From Patescibacteria group bacterium (GTDB lineage: Bacteria > Patescibacteriota > Microgenomatia > UBA8517), in the NCBI GenBank assembly GCA_018823885.1, contig JAHJHG010000001.1, positions 1-42,438 of the forward strand: 42,438 nt of DNA, read 5' to 3'. The notes below the pieces were generated by a model. That model ran no database searches, was not told the origin of the DNA, and saw only the letters and a list, made by a program, of their open reading frames with translations. This document shows positions 19,695 through 29,110 of the stretch, one piece after another. The position numbers and the translations under genes were made by a program. Position 1 is the first letter of the stretch. Each line of letters starts with the position of its first letter.

Positions 19695-19990
19695 ACTTAC
19701 TGACAAAGAAAATCCGCCGTAAATTGCCGGAGGTATACTCCACCCAATACGGAAAAGATCCGAAAGTCTTTTGTAAATTTTTCCTGCCGATGACCGACTG
19801 GACCTGGTATGTTACCGAGTTTGACGGCAAAGATTTATTTTTCGGTTACGTTGTCGGAGATTACCGCGAGCTTGGCTATTTCAGACTTTCAGAGCTTGCC
19901 GGTATTGAGGGTCCTTACGGGTTAGGAGTAGAAAGAGATTTGTATTTTGACCCCCAACCTCTTTCCGAAATTAAAAAACTTCATGAATGA
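19691..19990 (+). CDS. DUF2958-like protein; non-ATG start likely upstream of the called TTG at 19724
   Basis: In-frame upstream codons extend to INLLTKKIRRKLPEVYSTQYGKDPKVFCKFF...; stop at 19682 limits extension. Confidence 0.6.
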   Translation: MNLLTKKIRRKLPEVYSTQYGKDPKVFCKFFLPMTDWTWYVTEFDGKDLFFGYVVGDYRELGYFRLSELAGIEGPYGLGVERDLYFDPQPLSEIKKLHE

Positions 19991-19996
19991 CAAACG

Positions 19997-20022
19997 GCCT
20001 GCTGCCGAAATTGGCAGCAGGC
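19997..20022. terminator. Bidirectional hairpin GCCTGCTGCC-GAAATT-GGCAGCAGGC
   Basis: 10-bp perfect stem between convergent genes. Confidence 0.8.
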
Positions 20023-20810
20023 TAATCTTCAATTTCTTCGACTTTTTGCCAGACTTCCTTTTTCATTCCTGATTTATTTATTTTCTTGGTTGTAGTTAAA
20101 AAGAATTGGATGCTGTCATCAAATTGCTCTTCCGCTGTTTCTTTTATGAACTTATTTAAAAATCCTAGCATTTGCTTGTTGGGGCAAACCAAAAGTATTG
20201 TGGGAAAAGGGTGTTTGGTAGTTTTCTCCCAGACATTGCTTTCATAATGATTAAAATATCTAAAAATACGATGCCGCAAGGCATAACGGGGAGTACCTTT
20301 TTGAAAAGCCTCCAAGAAATATCTTCTGGTTAGGCCTTTGTCTTCTTCGACGGCAAAATATAAGTCGGGCATGGGTTCGGGAAGATAATTATGTTCTGCC
20401 AGATCTGTTTTGGTAAAAAAGTGAAGTTTTGATTTATTTTCAGAAGCCAAGGAGTTTAAATGAAAATAGATATCGGCCAGGAAGAGATTGTGTTTAATAA
20501 AGGATTTTGAACGAAGTTTTTCTCTGTAAATACGGTTTAATAATGATTTGCTTATATCTTTTTGCTCTTTCAATACTTGTATAGCTTTGGTGTTAAGAAA
20601 ATATACAGCTGGTTTTGTGTTTTCCCCGAATTTCCGGGAGTAAATTCTGCCTATGAATCTCTTTTCAACCAAGTCTTTAAGCCAGGAATTAATTCTACTG
20701 TAGTCTTTGTGATTCAGGAAGTTTTGAATATGGTATCTATTTAGAAATCGAAATCTATATAGAAGAATGAGTATCTCAATTTGTTTAGAGGTTAGTGAAG
20801 GGAGTTTCAT
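20022..20810 (-). CDS. Replication-relaxation family protein (winged helix)
   Basis: LTSKQIEILILLYRFRFLNRYHIQNFLNHKDYSRINSWLKDLVEKRFIGR. Confidence 0.75.
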   Translation of the reverse strand: MKLPSLTSKQIEILILLYRFRFLNRYHIQNFLNHKDYSRINSWLKDLVEKRFIGRIYSRKFGENTKPAVYFLNTKAIQVLKEQKDISKSLLNRIYREKLRSKSFIKHNLFLADIYFHLNSLASENKSKLHFFTKTDLAEHNYLPEPMPDLYFAVEEDKGLTRRYFLEAFQKGTPRYALRHRIFRYFNHYESNVWEKTTKHPFPTILLVCPNKQMLGFLNKFIKETAEEQFDDSIQFFLTTTKKINKSGMKKEVWQKVEEIED

Positions 20811-20959
20811 ATTAATGTAGACAGAGGACAGGGGTATTTATCTTAAGGTCCTGCTATTCTACCATCCCTTCTCCTTCTTTAGAAGGGAAAAGAAGTAAAG
20901 GAATTTAGAAAGTTAGCCTTGAATTTAATCAATTTTTGCCCCAGAGCGCTAGGACAATT

Positions 20960-23575
20960 TTACGGAAGAATATCGCCAGGTTGAGACTCGGTTACAAGTT
21001 TGGGAATAAGTCTTTTATCGGACCTTACAGATGTGTTTTTCCGCTTAGTATAAGGGACCGTATAAAGCTTCCGAGAAAGCTCCTTTATCCTGCCTACCCT
21101 CTTTTCATCAATATTAATTTCCACAGGAGTCGTTATTCCGGAAAAAGGCTCTTCCGGGTCAAGGGCATTTATCTTTGCATAAAAATTAAATGACGGTAAA
21201 TTGGCTATCTCGCCCTGCTGGACGTAAGGAATAAACTGAGGAAGAATCAGTTTCTCATCCTCCGGGTTTGCGGTACGAAAACAAATAATAGTACCTACGT
21301 TTGCCAGGGTTACATTTATCAAGGATTTGTCTTGCAGCTGGGAGGTCGTCTGGTGGGCAAGGATTGCATTAAGCTTATACTTCCTTGCCTCCGAAAGAAT
21401 CTGGGCAAAGGCCGGTGTAGCAAAACTTTGAAACTCATCTACATAAAGATAAAAGTCTTTTCTTTTCTCGTCGGCAATCCTTGCTCTTTTAAGCGCCGCG
21501 AGCTGGATTTTTGTCATTATTAAAACTCCAAATACTTCTGAAGAATCTTCGCCTATTTTTCCTTTGGATATATCGCAAAGCAATATCTTTCCTGAAGAAA
21601 GAATTTCATCAAAATTAATGCTTGATTTTTCCTGATCCAAAATTCTTTTGGCAGTAGGGGAGAAAAGAAACCTTCCGATTTTATTGGTAATAGGAGAAAT
21701 CATTTTTACCTTTTGAAAATCGCCGGCTTTGGCAAATTCGTATCTCCAAAAGTCCCTCAAGTTTTCGTCTTCAAGAGTGCTGACCACTTTCTTGCGGTAT
21801 GGAGCGTTTATTAAAAGTTTATAAACTGTAAAGAGAGTGGGATTTTCCGTTGTAAAAGCGGTGTGAATTGTATTTCTTAAGATATATTCCATTCTGGGAC
21901 CGGAATACCTTTCGGAATAGATTTTGTGAAAAAGTGAAATAATACTTTCCGTTAAATACTCTTTTTCTCTTAAGGCGTCGTCTTCTTCTAAGTTGGGGGT
22001 AAGTTCAAGCAAATTCAACCCGACAGGGTGACTGACGTCATCGGGATTAAAGTAAATAACATCTTTTACTCTGTTATCAGGAATACAGGGAAGAATTTTA
22101 TCTATTAACTCTCCATGCGGGTCAAGAACACAAAGACCTTTCCCGTTTTTAATATCCTGGCTAATCATTGATAAAAGAAGCGTTGACTTGCCGGTGCCTG
22201 TTGCCCCCAGAATGTACATATGTCTTCTTCTTTCTTCCAGGCTTAAGCCTATCTTTGTTGTGCTGCCTCCGTAAGTATTTTTGGCAAAGATAACATCCAA
22301 ATTATTGGCTTTCTTTAAAGAAATGGGGGCCGGTAGTTGCTTGCTGTGCAATTTAATCAGGTCTTCCGTTTTGGTTGTGCTCGTAAAGGGAAGGTGGTAA
22401 ATATCGGAAACTTCCGAAGTCGACAGGACCGAGTTTCCGAAAAATCCCAAAAGCCTGTTTTCAAACATAAAAGCCTTCAGGCGCTTTACCAGACTTGACT
22501 TGGCATTCAGATACGGAACCAGAGACTGGTAGCCTAAATTATTGAAGGTGGAAAGAGCCGAGATAAAACCTCTTGCTCTTTTTTGCATTTTTTCCTTATT
22601 GCTGCCGACAACCAAAAGCCTGAGTGAGGCGGTAAAAAGCGGCTGATCCAGCTTCTCTTTAACCATTTCCTCCAGCTCTTCTTGATAGGCGTTGCTGGTT
22701 TTCTTGGCTTTGGCAAAAGGCAGTTTCAAAAAAGGACCTTCTTTACCTTCTGTTACTATAAATACCAGAAAACCAACGGGAAGAAGCACCAAATAGGCAA
22801 ACAAGTTAAAAATAAATTTTAGGGAGGAGAAAAGGGTTTTTCTGGACTTAAGTTCCCTCAAGCTGGTTACCAAATCGCTGTTTGTGAATATAAGGTTGGT
22901 AATTTCCTTAATATCGTTTACTACACTTTTCCCTGCCGGAGAGGCGACAATTTGGAATGACACAAGCTCATTTTTTGAGACTTTTGTCATACTTCCCGTT
23001 ATATAAGCAATGGGGTCGTGTTCTTCAAGAAGCCTTTGGTTTTTAAGGGGGTAGGCAAAGTGGTTTGAGAGCTTAAAATCAACTATCTTGGCCGTTTGCT
23101 TTGTCTTAAGATTTGCGGGGGCATAATCGCTGACCTTTCTGACGCTTAGACCCGACAGGTAAGAAAGAAGGGTTCTTTTTACAAGTTCCGAATCCTCTTC
23201 CGGTATGCGGATTAAATACCTTATGCCTTCTTTTTTGGTAGATACTATCTCAAAAGAATAGCTTTTGTGACTGTCAAAAAGCTTTTCAAGAAAAGTCTGA
23301 TGTTTTACCAAGCCGTGAATTAAGTTGAAAAGCTGCTGGGTGGAAAAAGAGCTTTGCAGGGTTTCCTGCAAGGGTTTAACCTCAAAAAGGACATATTTAT
23401 GCCCAACCCTTCTCCTAAGCAGTAAAAGCTTGCCTAGAGCGTACAGGAGAACCAGCAGAAGTAAACCTACAATAAGGCTGTAGGCTAAAACGGAGAATTT
23501 TTCTGGATGAAGAAGCAGAATGGATGGAAGTTTGATTTTGAAGATATCCGTTGTCAGTAAGCTAAAACTACTCAT
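20960..23575 (-). CDS. VirD4/TraD-like T4SS coupling ATPase
   Basis: Walker A ILGATGTGKSTLL, Walker B-like LCVLDPHGELIDKI, LYVDEFQSFATPAFAQILSEARKY, HQTTSQL. Confidence 0.85.
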   Translation of the reverse strand: MSSFSLLTTDIFKIKLPSILLLHPEKFSVLAYSLIVGLLLLVLLYALGKLLLLRRRVGHKYVLFEVKPLQETLQSSFSTQQLFNLIHGLVKHQTFLEKLFDSHKSYSFEIVSTKKEGIRYLIRIPEEDSELVKRTLLSYLSGLSVRKVSDYAPANLKTKQTAKIVDFKLSNHFAYPLKNQRLLEEHDPIAYITGSMTKVSKNELVSFQIVASPAGKSVVNDIKEITNLIFTNSDLVTSLRELKSRKTLFSSLKFIFNLFAYLVLLPVGFLVFIVTEGKEGPFLKLPFAKAKKTSNAYQEELEEMVKEKLDQPLFTASLRLLVVGSNKEKMQKRARGFISALSTFNNLGYQSLVPYLNAKSSLVKRLKAFMFENRLLGFFGNSVLSTSEVSDIYHLPFTSTTKTEDLIKLHSKQLPAPISLKKANNLDVIFAKNTYGGSTTKIGLSLEERRRHMYILGATGTGKSTLLLSMISQDIKNGKGLCVLDPHGELIDKILPCIPDNRVKDVIYFNPDDVSHPVGLNLLELTPNLEEDDALREKEYLTESIISLFHKIYSERYSGPRMEYILRNTIHTAFTTENPTLFTVYKLLINAPYRKKVVSTLEDENLRDFWRYEFAKAGDFQKVKMISPITNKIGRFLFSPTAKRILDQEKSSINFDEILSSGKILLCDISKGKIGEDSSEVFGVLIMTKIQLAALKRARIADEKRKDFYLYVDEFQSFATPAFAQILSEARKYKLNAILAHQTTSQLQDKSLINVTLANVGTIICFRTANPEDEKLILPQFIPYVQQGEIANLPSFNFYAKINALDPEEPFSGITTPVEINIDEKRVGRIKELSRKLYTVPYTKRKNTSVRSDKRLIPKLVTESQPGDILP

Positions 23576-23675
23576 AATTGCCTTTTAAGGCAGTGTTCTG
23601 AGACAGGATTTAAATGGAGTATACCAGCAATAGCTATTTTACGATAATTCTAACAATATTCATGCTCAGTAAGAC

Positions 23676-23722
23676 TTGACAACTATCCCTAAAAGGTTAT
23701 ATACTATCACTATACGGATAGT
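23676..23722 (+). promoter_or_regulatory. Promoter TTGACA-18-TATACT overlapped by dyad ACTATC-N8-GATAGT
   Basis: Direct reading upstream of the recombinase operon. Confidence 0.6.
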
Positions 23723-23741
23723 AAGGATTGGATAATAGCCT

Positions 23742-23990
23742 ATGACAAGAATAAGACGAGAATTAAGACAATCCGTTAACTCAGTTTCTAAAATAGATAT
23801 TTCAGATAAAGACCTTCTGAGAGCGAAAAGGACCCTCGGGCAGTTGGCCTCCCACTTCACGGACGGAGAAATAAAAGACATAGTTACGGAGACGCACTTC
23901 TTGGTTGAAACCTGGTTGGACGATTTCGAAAGGGAAGCCTTTGACGGTAAAACGTTAAAAGAACTTCTTTACGAAAGAAACAGAACATGA
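23742..23990 (+). CDS. Hypothetical small protein co-transcribed with recombinase
   Basis: 82 aa; ATGA overlap with next ORF. Confidence 0.65.
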   Translation: MTRIRRELRQSVNSVSKIDISDKDLLRAKRTLGQLASHFTDGEIKDIVTETHFLVETWLDDFEREAFDGKTLKELLYERNRT

Positions 23991-25564
23991 TCAAAGAATC
24001 CGATAACACGACAAAGACAGATAAGAAAGCCATCCTTTATTTGAGAGTGTCAACCGAAGAGCAGGTCGACAATTTCTCCTTAAACACCCAAGAAGACATT
24101 TGCCGAAAAGAGGCGCAGCGCAAAGGCTACGAGGTGGTCGAGGTCTTCAAAGAAGAAGGCAAATCTGCCAAAAACATCTACGGAAGACCTGTGTTGACCG
24201 AAATGCTCGTTTATTGCAAGAAAAACAAAAAGGCAATTGACGCTCTCTTTATCTACCGGCTTGACCGCTTATCGAGACAGACCTCCGACTATTTAGCCAT
24301 CAGAAAAAGTCTTATTGAGTCTGAGATAAAACTAATTTCGGCCACCGAACCGACTGGAATTTCGCCGACTGAGACACTACTTGAAACAATACTTGCGAGT
24401 TTTGCCCAACACGACAACGACGTTAGAAGCGAGAGAACCAAAAACGGCTTAAGAGCCAGGTTTTTGTCCGGTCTTGTTAATGGTAAGCCACCTCTGGGCT
24501 ATATCATGCAAGAAAGCCGAGCGGTAAAAGATCCAAAAACATGGGATAAAGTCAAAGAAGCCTGGGATCTCATGGCGACGGGCACCAAAAGCCTGCGTGA
24601 AATGGCAAAAATTATGAATAAGTGGGGCTTGAGTGCTAACCACGGAAAAAGTACATATAAGTTAAGGCCCCAGACCGTCCAGAGAATATTCAGACTCAAG
24701 TTCTATGCGGGCGTATTAACCTCAAACGTCTATCCGGAAGAGGTGAAAGGTCAACACGGCCCGATGATCACAGAAGAGCAGTTTTACAAAGTCCAAAGTA
24801 TTCTTGACGGCCGATGCGTGAATAAAGTGCCGACGCCGAAAAGAGCCCACCTAAATACGGACTTTCCCTTAAGAAGGGTAGTCAAATGCGCTAAATGCGG
24901 CGTCGGTCTAACCGCCGGCTGGAGCAAGGGTAGAAGCGCCCGATACCCTTATTATCGCTGTGCCGGCAAGTGCAACAACACCTCAATCAGGGCAGGGGAG
25001 TTAGATAGCGCCATGATCCAACTGCTTAAAGAAATAACTCCCAAAGAAGAATGTCTCGAGCTTTTTACGCAATACATTAAAGAGGAATACAACGAGCGCC
25101 TGGCCGATCTAAGAAAGAGGAAAAACGAAGCCGATGAAGAAATCCAAAAGCTTTTGGATATAAGAAAAGTGTTGGTTGAAAAGAACTTGCTCGGTATTTA
25201 TACGGACGAGATCTTCAAAGAGCAAAACGCGACGCTGGAAAAAAAGATCGCCAAAGCCCAGGTGGCCAAGGCCGATTCGACGCTGGAAAAATACGACATT
25301 AACAAACTTACGGCTTTTATGAAAGGATTGCTTACGGATTTGGGGAAAACGTATAAAAGATCAACCACTACCCAGGCTAAAGCGCTAATTGGTTCAATCT
25401 TCCCTTCCGGGCTGGCCTGGAACTACAATGGTGGATTGAACCACCAGATTAACCCGATATATCGGACAATTCTTGACTTTGACGGGAGGGGAGTCCCTTC
25501 TGGGGTGACTGACGGGGATCGAACCCGCAACCTTCTGTTCCACAAACAGACGCTCTGCCATTGA
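23987..25564 (+). CDS. Large serine recombinase (resolvase/recombinase/zinc-ribbon domains)
   Basis: AILYLRVSTEEQVDNFSLNTQ...; LDRLSRQTSDYLAIR; zinc ribbon VVKCAKCGVGLTAGWSKGRSARYPYYRCAGKC; coiled-coil C-term. Confidence 0.92.
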   Translation: MIKESDNTTKTDKKAILYLRVSTEEQVDNFSLNTQEDICRKEAQRKGYEVVEVFKEEGKSAKNIYGRPVLTEMLVYCKKNKKAIDALFIYRLDRLSRQTSDYLAIRKSLIESEIKLISATEPTGISPTETLLETILASFAQHDNDVRSERTKNGLRARFLSGLVNGKPPLGYIMQESRAVKDPKTWDKVKEAWDLMATGTKSLREMAKIMNKWGLSANHGKSTYKLRPQTVQRIFRLKFYAGVLTSNVYPEEVKGQHGPMITEEQFYKVQSILDGRCVNKVPTPKRAHLNTDFPLRRVVKCAKCGVGLTAGWSKGRSARYPYYRCAGKCNNTSIRAGELDSAMIQLLKEITPKEECLELFTQYIKEEYNERLADLRKRKNEADEEIQKLLDIRKVLVEKNLLGIYTDEIFKEQNATLEKKIAKAQVAKADSTLEKYDINKLTAFMKGLLTDLGKTYKRSTTTQAKALIGSIFPSGLAWNYNGGLNHQINPIYRTILDFDGRGVPSGVTDGDRTRNLLFHKQTLCH

Positions 25565-25576
25565 GCTACAGCCACC
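25501..25576 (-). tRNA. tRNA-His (GTG), CCA encoded
   Basis: GGTGGCTGTAGCTCAATGGCAGAGCGTCTGTTTGTGGAACAGAAGGTTGCGGGTTCGATCCCCGTCAGTCACCCCA cloverleaf on minus strand. Confidence 0.93.
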
Positions 25577-25590
25577 ATATATTACTTTGA

Positions 25591-25663
25591 GCGGGAGAAG
25601 GGTCTCGAACCCTCGACCTTCAGTTTGGAAAACTGATGCTCTAACCAACTGAGCTACTCCCGC
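25591..25663 (-). tRNA. tRNA-Gly (TCC)
   Basis: Cloverleaf; anticodon loop TTTCCAA. Confidence 0.92.
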
Positions 25664-25668
25664 TTGTG

Positions 25669-25741
25669 TCGGAGTGCCCGGACTCGAACCGGGGGCCTCC
25701 TCGTCCCAAACGAGGCGCGCTACCAACTGCGCCACACTCCG
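25669..25741 (-). tRNA. tRNA-Pro (TGG)
   Basis: CGGAGTG...; anticodon loop TTTGGGA. Confidence 0.92.
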
Positions 25742-25746
25742 CCGTG

Positions 25747-25831
25747 TGCCGAGAGAGGGACTCGAACCCTCACGGCCCTATTGGGCCACAGGATTTTAAG
25801 TCCTGCGCGTATACCATTCCGCCACCTCGGC
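25747..25831 (-). tRNA. tRNA-Leu (TAA)
   Basis: Long variable arm; anticodon loop CTTAAAA. Confidence 0.92.
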
Positions 25832-25955
25832 ATATTTACCCCCATTCTACTCTCCTGGGAATAGGTATATTTTACTATTTTGAGTCATACCTAGCAAATT
25901 TGATATTAGAAATTGACAACCTAGAGAGTATCTCGTAACCTTTAAACTAGAGGGG

Positions 25956-26351
25956 GTGATTATTTTGGAAAACCGCTTACTATACATTTTCTTCTGGCCG
26001 TTGCTTCTTTTTTTAGCCGCAAGTATTTTTACTGCCGATGTCGTTCTTGGCACTTATAGGTTTTCAACCTTTGAGGCCGCAGTTTACGCAGGTTTTTGGA
26101 TTACTTTCTTGGCTTGGGTTGTATGGGATTTTATCCAAACAAGAGGTGTAAGCTTAAGTAATAGGGTATTTGGTGTAACCATTCTCTGGCTTGCAAATTC
26201 AGCCGCTGTATGGATGGTTGCTAGATTTGCGCACTTAACCGGTTTGGGCATTTCCAGTTACCGATGGGCATTGCTTTTAGGCCTTATTGTTGCTCTTGCT
26301 CAGGGAACTGTTTGGGCCAATGCCAAAAAGACAAAGAAGAGAAAGAGGTAG
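25956..26351 (+). CDS. Hypothetical membrane protein
   Basis: 131 aa, GTG/TTG start, several TM segments. Confidence 0.65.
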   Translation: MIILENRLLYIFFWPLLLFLAASIFTADVVLGTYRFSTFEAAVYAGFWITFLAWVVWDFIQTRGVSLSNRVFGVTILWLANSAAVWMVARFAHLTGLGISSYRWALLLGLIVALAQGTVWANAKKTKKRKR

Positions 26352-26372
26352 CCAGATCGCCAATCTTAAAGG

Positions 26373-27317
26373 ATGGATACTGCCACTGAAACACAAGAAA
26401 AACGTGTCGATACATCTTTCACATCGAAAACCAAAGCCCCTGAAATAAAAAGTGTTGAAGATATTGACAATGTTTGTCGAGATATTGTTGAAAACTTACC
26501 CCGAAGGGATTATGGACAAATTTCGGAAGAATATCTTAATCTCATAGAGGAAAAAAGGAGTCAATACAAAACACTACGTTCTTTCTATGCCAACGAAAGA
26601 GCTGGAAAACGAATCTCTAAAAAGAAAGAGGACGATCTACGAGAAGTTGGTCTTACTACCGAAAATATTCCTGAAGAAAACGCCATTGTATCTTCTATTT
26701 TACTTGATTCGCTGTCTTTAACCTATCAACTCATTCATCAGACTGATCCCCAGCAAGGAATTGATAATACCAAACCTCGAGAGCTTGAATATGTTACTCT
26801 CTGCGCAAAAGCAAATATTGTCTTTACAAATTTCTTTATCGATCTGCATAAAAGGTTTGGGGCCAGTAATAAACAAGTAGAAAACATATTTGGAATAATT
26901 TTTGATCAATCACCGCTTGGAACTGATTTAAAAGAACGTGGACTGAAAGGCTTTAGAGAAGGTATGCTTGCCGCTATCAAGGGTTATCTTTATTTAGCCA
27001 AACTCAAACCCGGTTGGAAAATAGAAACCCCGGAAGTAGTACTAGACAGGGATCACGGTATTGATTTGGTGGCTACTTCCAGTAACTCTAAAGAAATACA
27101 CTACTATCAAATAAAGGGAGCAAGAGGACAAGAAGTGCAAGTTGAAGATGTTACCAGTAGTCAGAAAATGGAAAAGGTAAGAAATAGGCTGGTTCTTTCT
27201 TCCAAAAGAAGCAGTCGCAATGATCTTCGTTCTCTGGGAAACATATTTGATTATGCCAGGAATTTGAGAACGCAAGGTAAAGAAGTTAATGCCTTTTGGA
27301 TGCAGGTGCCGATATAG
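26373..27317 (+). CDS. Hypothetical protein with C-terminal PD-(D/E)XK-like core
   Basis: DRDHGIDLVATSSNSKEIHYYQIKGARGQEVQVEDV: D...Q-x-K pattern. Confidence 0.6.
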   Translation: MDTATETQEKRVDTSFTSKTKAPEIKSVEDIDNVCRDIVENLPRRDYGQISEEYLNLIEEKRSQYKTLRSFYANERAGKRISKKKEDDLREVGLTTENIPEENAIVSSILLDSLSLTYQLIHQTDPQQGIDNTKPRELEYVTLCAKANIVFTNFFIDLHKRFGASNKQVENIFGIIFDQSPLGTDLKERGLKGFREGMLAAIKGYLYLAKLKPGWKIETPEVVLDRDHGIDLVATSSNSKEIHYYQIKGARGQEVQVEDVTSSQKMEKVRNRLVLSSKRSSRNDLRSLGNIFDYARNLRTQGKEVNAFWMQVPI

Positions 27318-27337
27318 AAGGTTTTTGAATTTTTCAG

Positions 27338-27409
27338 TGCGCCTGGGAGGAATCGAACCTCCACATCTCGTTCCGAAGACGAGTGCCCTATCCGTTAGAC
27401 TACAGGCGC
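27338..27409 (-). tRNA. tRNA-Arg (TCG)
   Basis: Cloverleaf; anticodon loop CTTCGGA. Confidence 0.9.
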
Positions 27410-27482
27410 AAATACTTTAGACTTCGTTCGCCTAAACTAGTAGAATTATACCGTAATTAGGTTATATTTTCAGCTTTTCACA

Positions 27483-28565
27483 ATGACAGACATAACAGAA
27501 CAAATATCTAATATAGAAAAGGAAATTAGAGAAACCCCATATCACAAAGGGACAGAGCATTATATTGGCAAGCTAAGAGCCAAGCTGGCAAGACTGCGGG
27601 AAAAACAGCTGGAAGAGACTTTTAAAAGCAAAGGAAGTGGTGGGGGAGGCTATGCAGTTAGAAAACAAGGTGATGCTACGGTTGTTCTTGTTGGCCCTCC
27701 TTCGGCTGGAAAATCAACCTTGTTAAATAAGGTGACCAATGCTCAATCAAAAATAGCCGCATACGAATTTACAACCCTCACTGTTATTCCCGGAATGCTT
27801 GATTATAAAGATGCCAAAATTCAAATCCTGGATGTTCCAGGGCTTATTGAAGGAGCTGAAATAGGTAAGGGTAGGGGTAGGGAAGTTCTTTCAGTTGTTA
27901 GAGGGGCTGATTTACTCATTTTGATAAGTGATATTCAAAGGCCCGGAGTTTTTAAAAATATAGAAACAGCTTTGTATGATTCTGGAATAAGGATTAACAC
28001 CTCGCCTCCTGAAGTTAATATAGAAAAAAAGCTAAAGGGGGGAATAATTATTCACTCAAATATCAAACAAAACATTAGCAAAGAAACTATAAAAGAAATG
28101 GCAAGTTCCTTTAGAATTTCGAATGGGGAAATTGTAGTTAAAGAAAAACTCACTATGGAGAGGTTAATCGATGCCTTTTCTAGAAACAGAACATATATTC
28201 CAGCTATTTATGTCATTAACAAATCTGATATGGACAAGAATATAGGGAAAAAGAAATTAGAGAATGTTGATATTGTTATCAGTTCCAAGGAAGGAATTAA
28301 CATAGATAAATTTAAAGAGTTGATGTGGGAAAAACTAGAATTAGTAAAAATATACCTGATTAGAGAAAAGGAAGAGCCAAGTACAAATAATCCACTCATC
28401 ATGAAAAAAGGACAAACATTGGGTGAAGTTGCCAAAAAAATAGGAGAAGAGTTTGCGGAGGACAAAGAAAGAGCCATTATTTGGGGAAGTGGCTCTAAGT
28501 TTCCAGGCCAGGAGATTTCCCTTTCAACCGAGATCAAAGAGGGAATGATGGTCAGATTCATTTGA
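27483..28565 (+). CDS. OBG/DRG-type GTPase with C-terminal TGS domain
   Basis: VVLVGPPSAGKSTLLNKVT; DVPGLIEGAEIGKGRGREVLSVVRGAD; NKSDM; C-terminal TGS region. Confidence 0.88.
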   Translation: MTDITEQISNIEKEIRETPYHKGTEHYIGKLRAKLARLREKQLEETFKSKGSGGGGYAVRKQGDATVVLVGPPSAGKSTLLNKVTNAQSKIAAYEFTTLTVIPGMLDYKDAKIQILDVPGLIEGAEIGKGRGREVLSVVRGADLLILISDIQRPGVFKNIETALYDSGIRINTSPPEVNIEKKLKGGIIIHSNIKQNISKETIKEMASSFRISNGEIVVKEKLTMERLIDAFSRNRTYIPAIYVINKSDMDKNIGKKKLENVDIVISSKEGINIDKFKELMWEKLELVKIYLIREKEEPSTNNPLIMKKGQTLGEVAKKIGEEFAEDKERAIIWGSGSKFPGQEISLSTEIKEGMMVRFI

Positions 28566-28627
28566 AGTGTAGATTATTTCAATAAATTTGAGTATTTTGA
28601 TATAATTGGTAGCTTCTACCTTTTTAC

Positions 28628-28712
28628 GCCAGAGTGCTGGAATTGGTAGACAGGCACGGTTCAGAACCGTGTGCTCTTTAAGGGCGTGGGAGTTCAAATC
28701 TCCCCTCTGGCA
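28628..28712 (+). tRNA. tRNA-Leu (CAG)
   Basis: Cloverleaf with long variable arm; loop TTCAGAA. Confidence 0.9.
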
Positions 28713-28725
28713 CTCGACGATATAT

Positions 28726-28809
28726 GCCGGGATGCTGAAATTGGTATACAGGCTACGTTGAGGACGTAGTGTCCGTAAGGATGTGGGAGTTCGAGTCTCC
28801 CTCCCGGCA
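28726..28809 (+). tRNA. tRNA-Leu (GAG)
   Basis: Cloverleaf with long variable arm; loop TTGAGGA. Confidence 0.9.
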
Positions 28810-28820
28810 CACAATCACCA

Positions 28821-28894
28821 GGTCGCTTAGCTCAGTTGGTTAGAGCGTTCGGTTTACATCCGAAAGGCCAGGGGTTCGAGTCCCTTAGCGACCA
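28821..28894 (+). tRNA. tRNA-Val (TAC)
   Basis: Cloverleaf; loop TTTACAT. Confidence 0.9.
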
Positions 28895-28925
28895 CATCTT
28901 GCAGAAATGTATATAATAGTGTTGA

Positions 28926-28998
28926 GCCGAGGTAGCCAAGTTGGTCACGGCGGGCGTCTGAAGAACGTCAGATACAAGTTCGATTCTTGTCCTCGGCA
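28926..28998 (+). tRNA. tRNA-Phe (GAA), atypical body
   Basis: GCCGAGG/CCTCGGC acceptor, loop CTGAAGA; unusual D-arm GCC-AAGTTGGTCAC-GGC. Confidence 0.75.
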
Positions 28999-29004
28999 CA
29001 ATAC

Positions 29005-29077
29005 GCGGGAGTAGCTCAGTTGGTAGAGCGTTTCGTTGCCAACGAAAAGGTCGCGGGTTCGAATCCCGTCTCCCGCT
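29005..29077 (+). tRNA. tRNA-Gly (GCC)
   Basis: Cloverleaf; loop TTGCCAA. Confidence 0.92.
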
Positions 29078-29110
29078 CAAAATAGATTGACATAACGGTC
29101 AGGTAAAAGA

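Noticed and set aside
25394-25938. ORFs 25394-25735 (-), 25664-25864 (+), 25666-25938 (+)
   Set aside because: They read through tRNA genes (e.g. MAQLVARLVWDEEAPGSSPG, CPDSNRGPPRPK), the classic spurious tRNA-derived ORFs.
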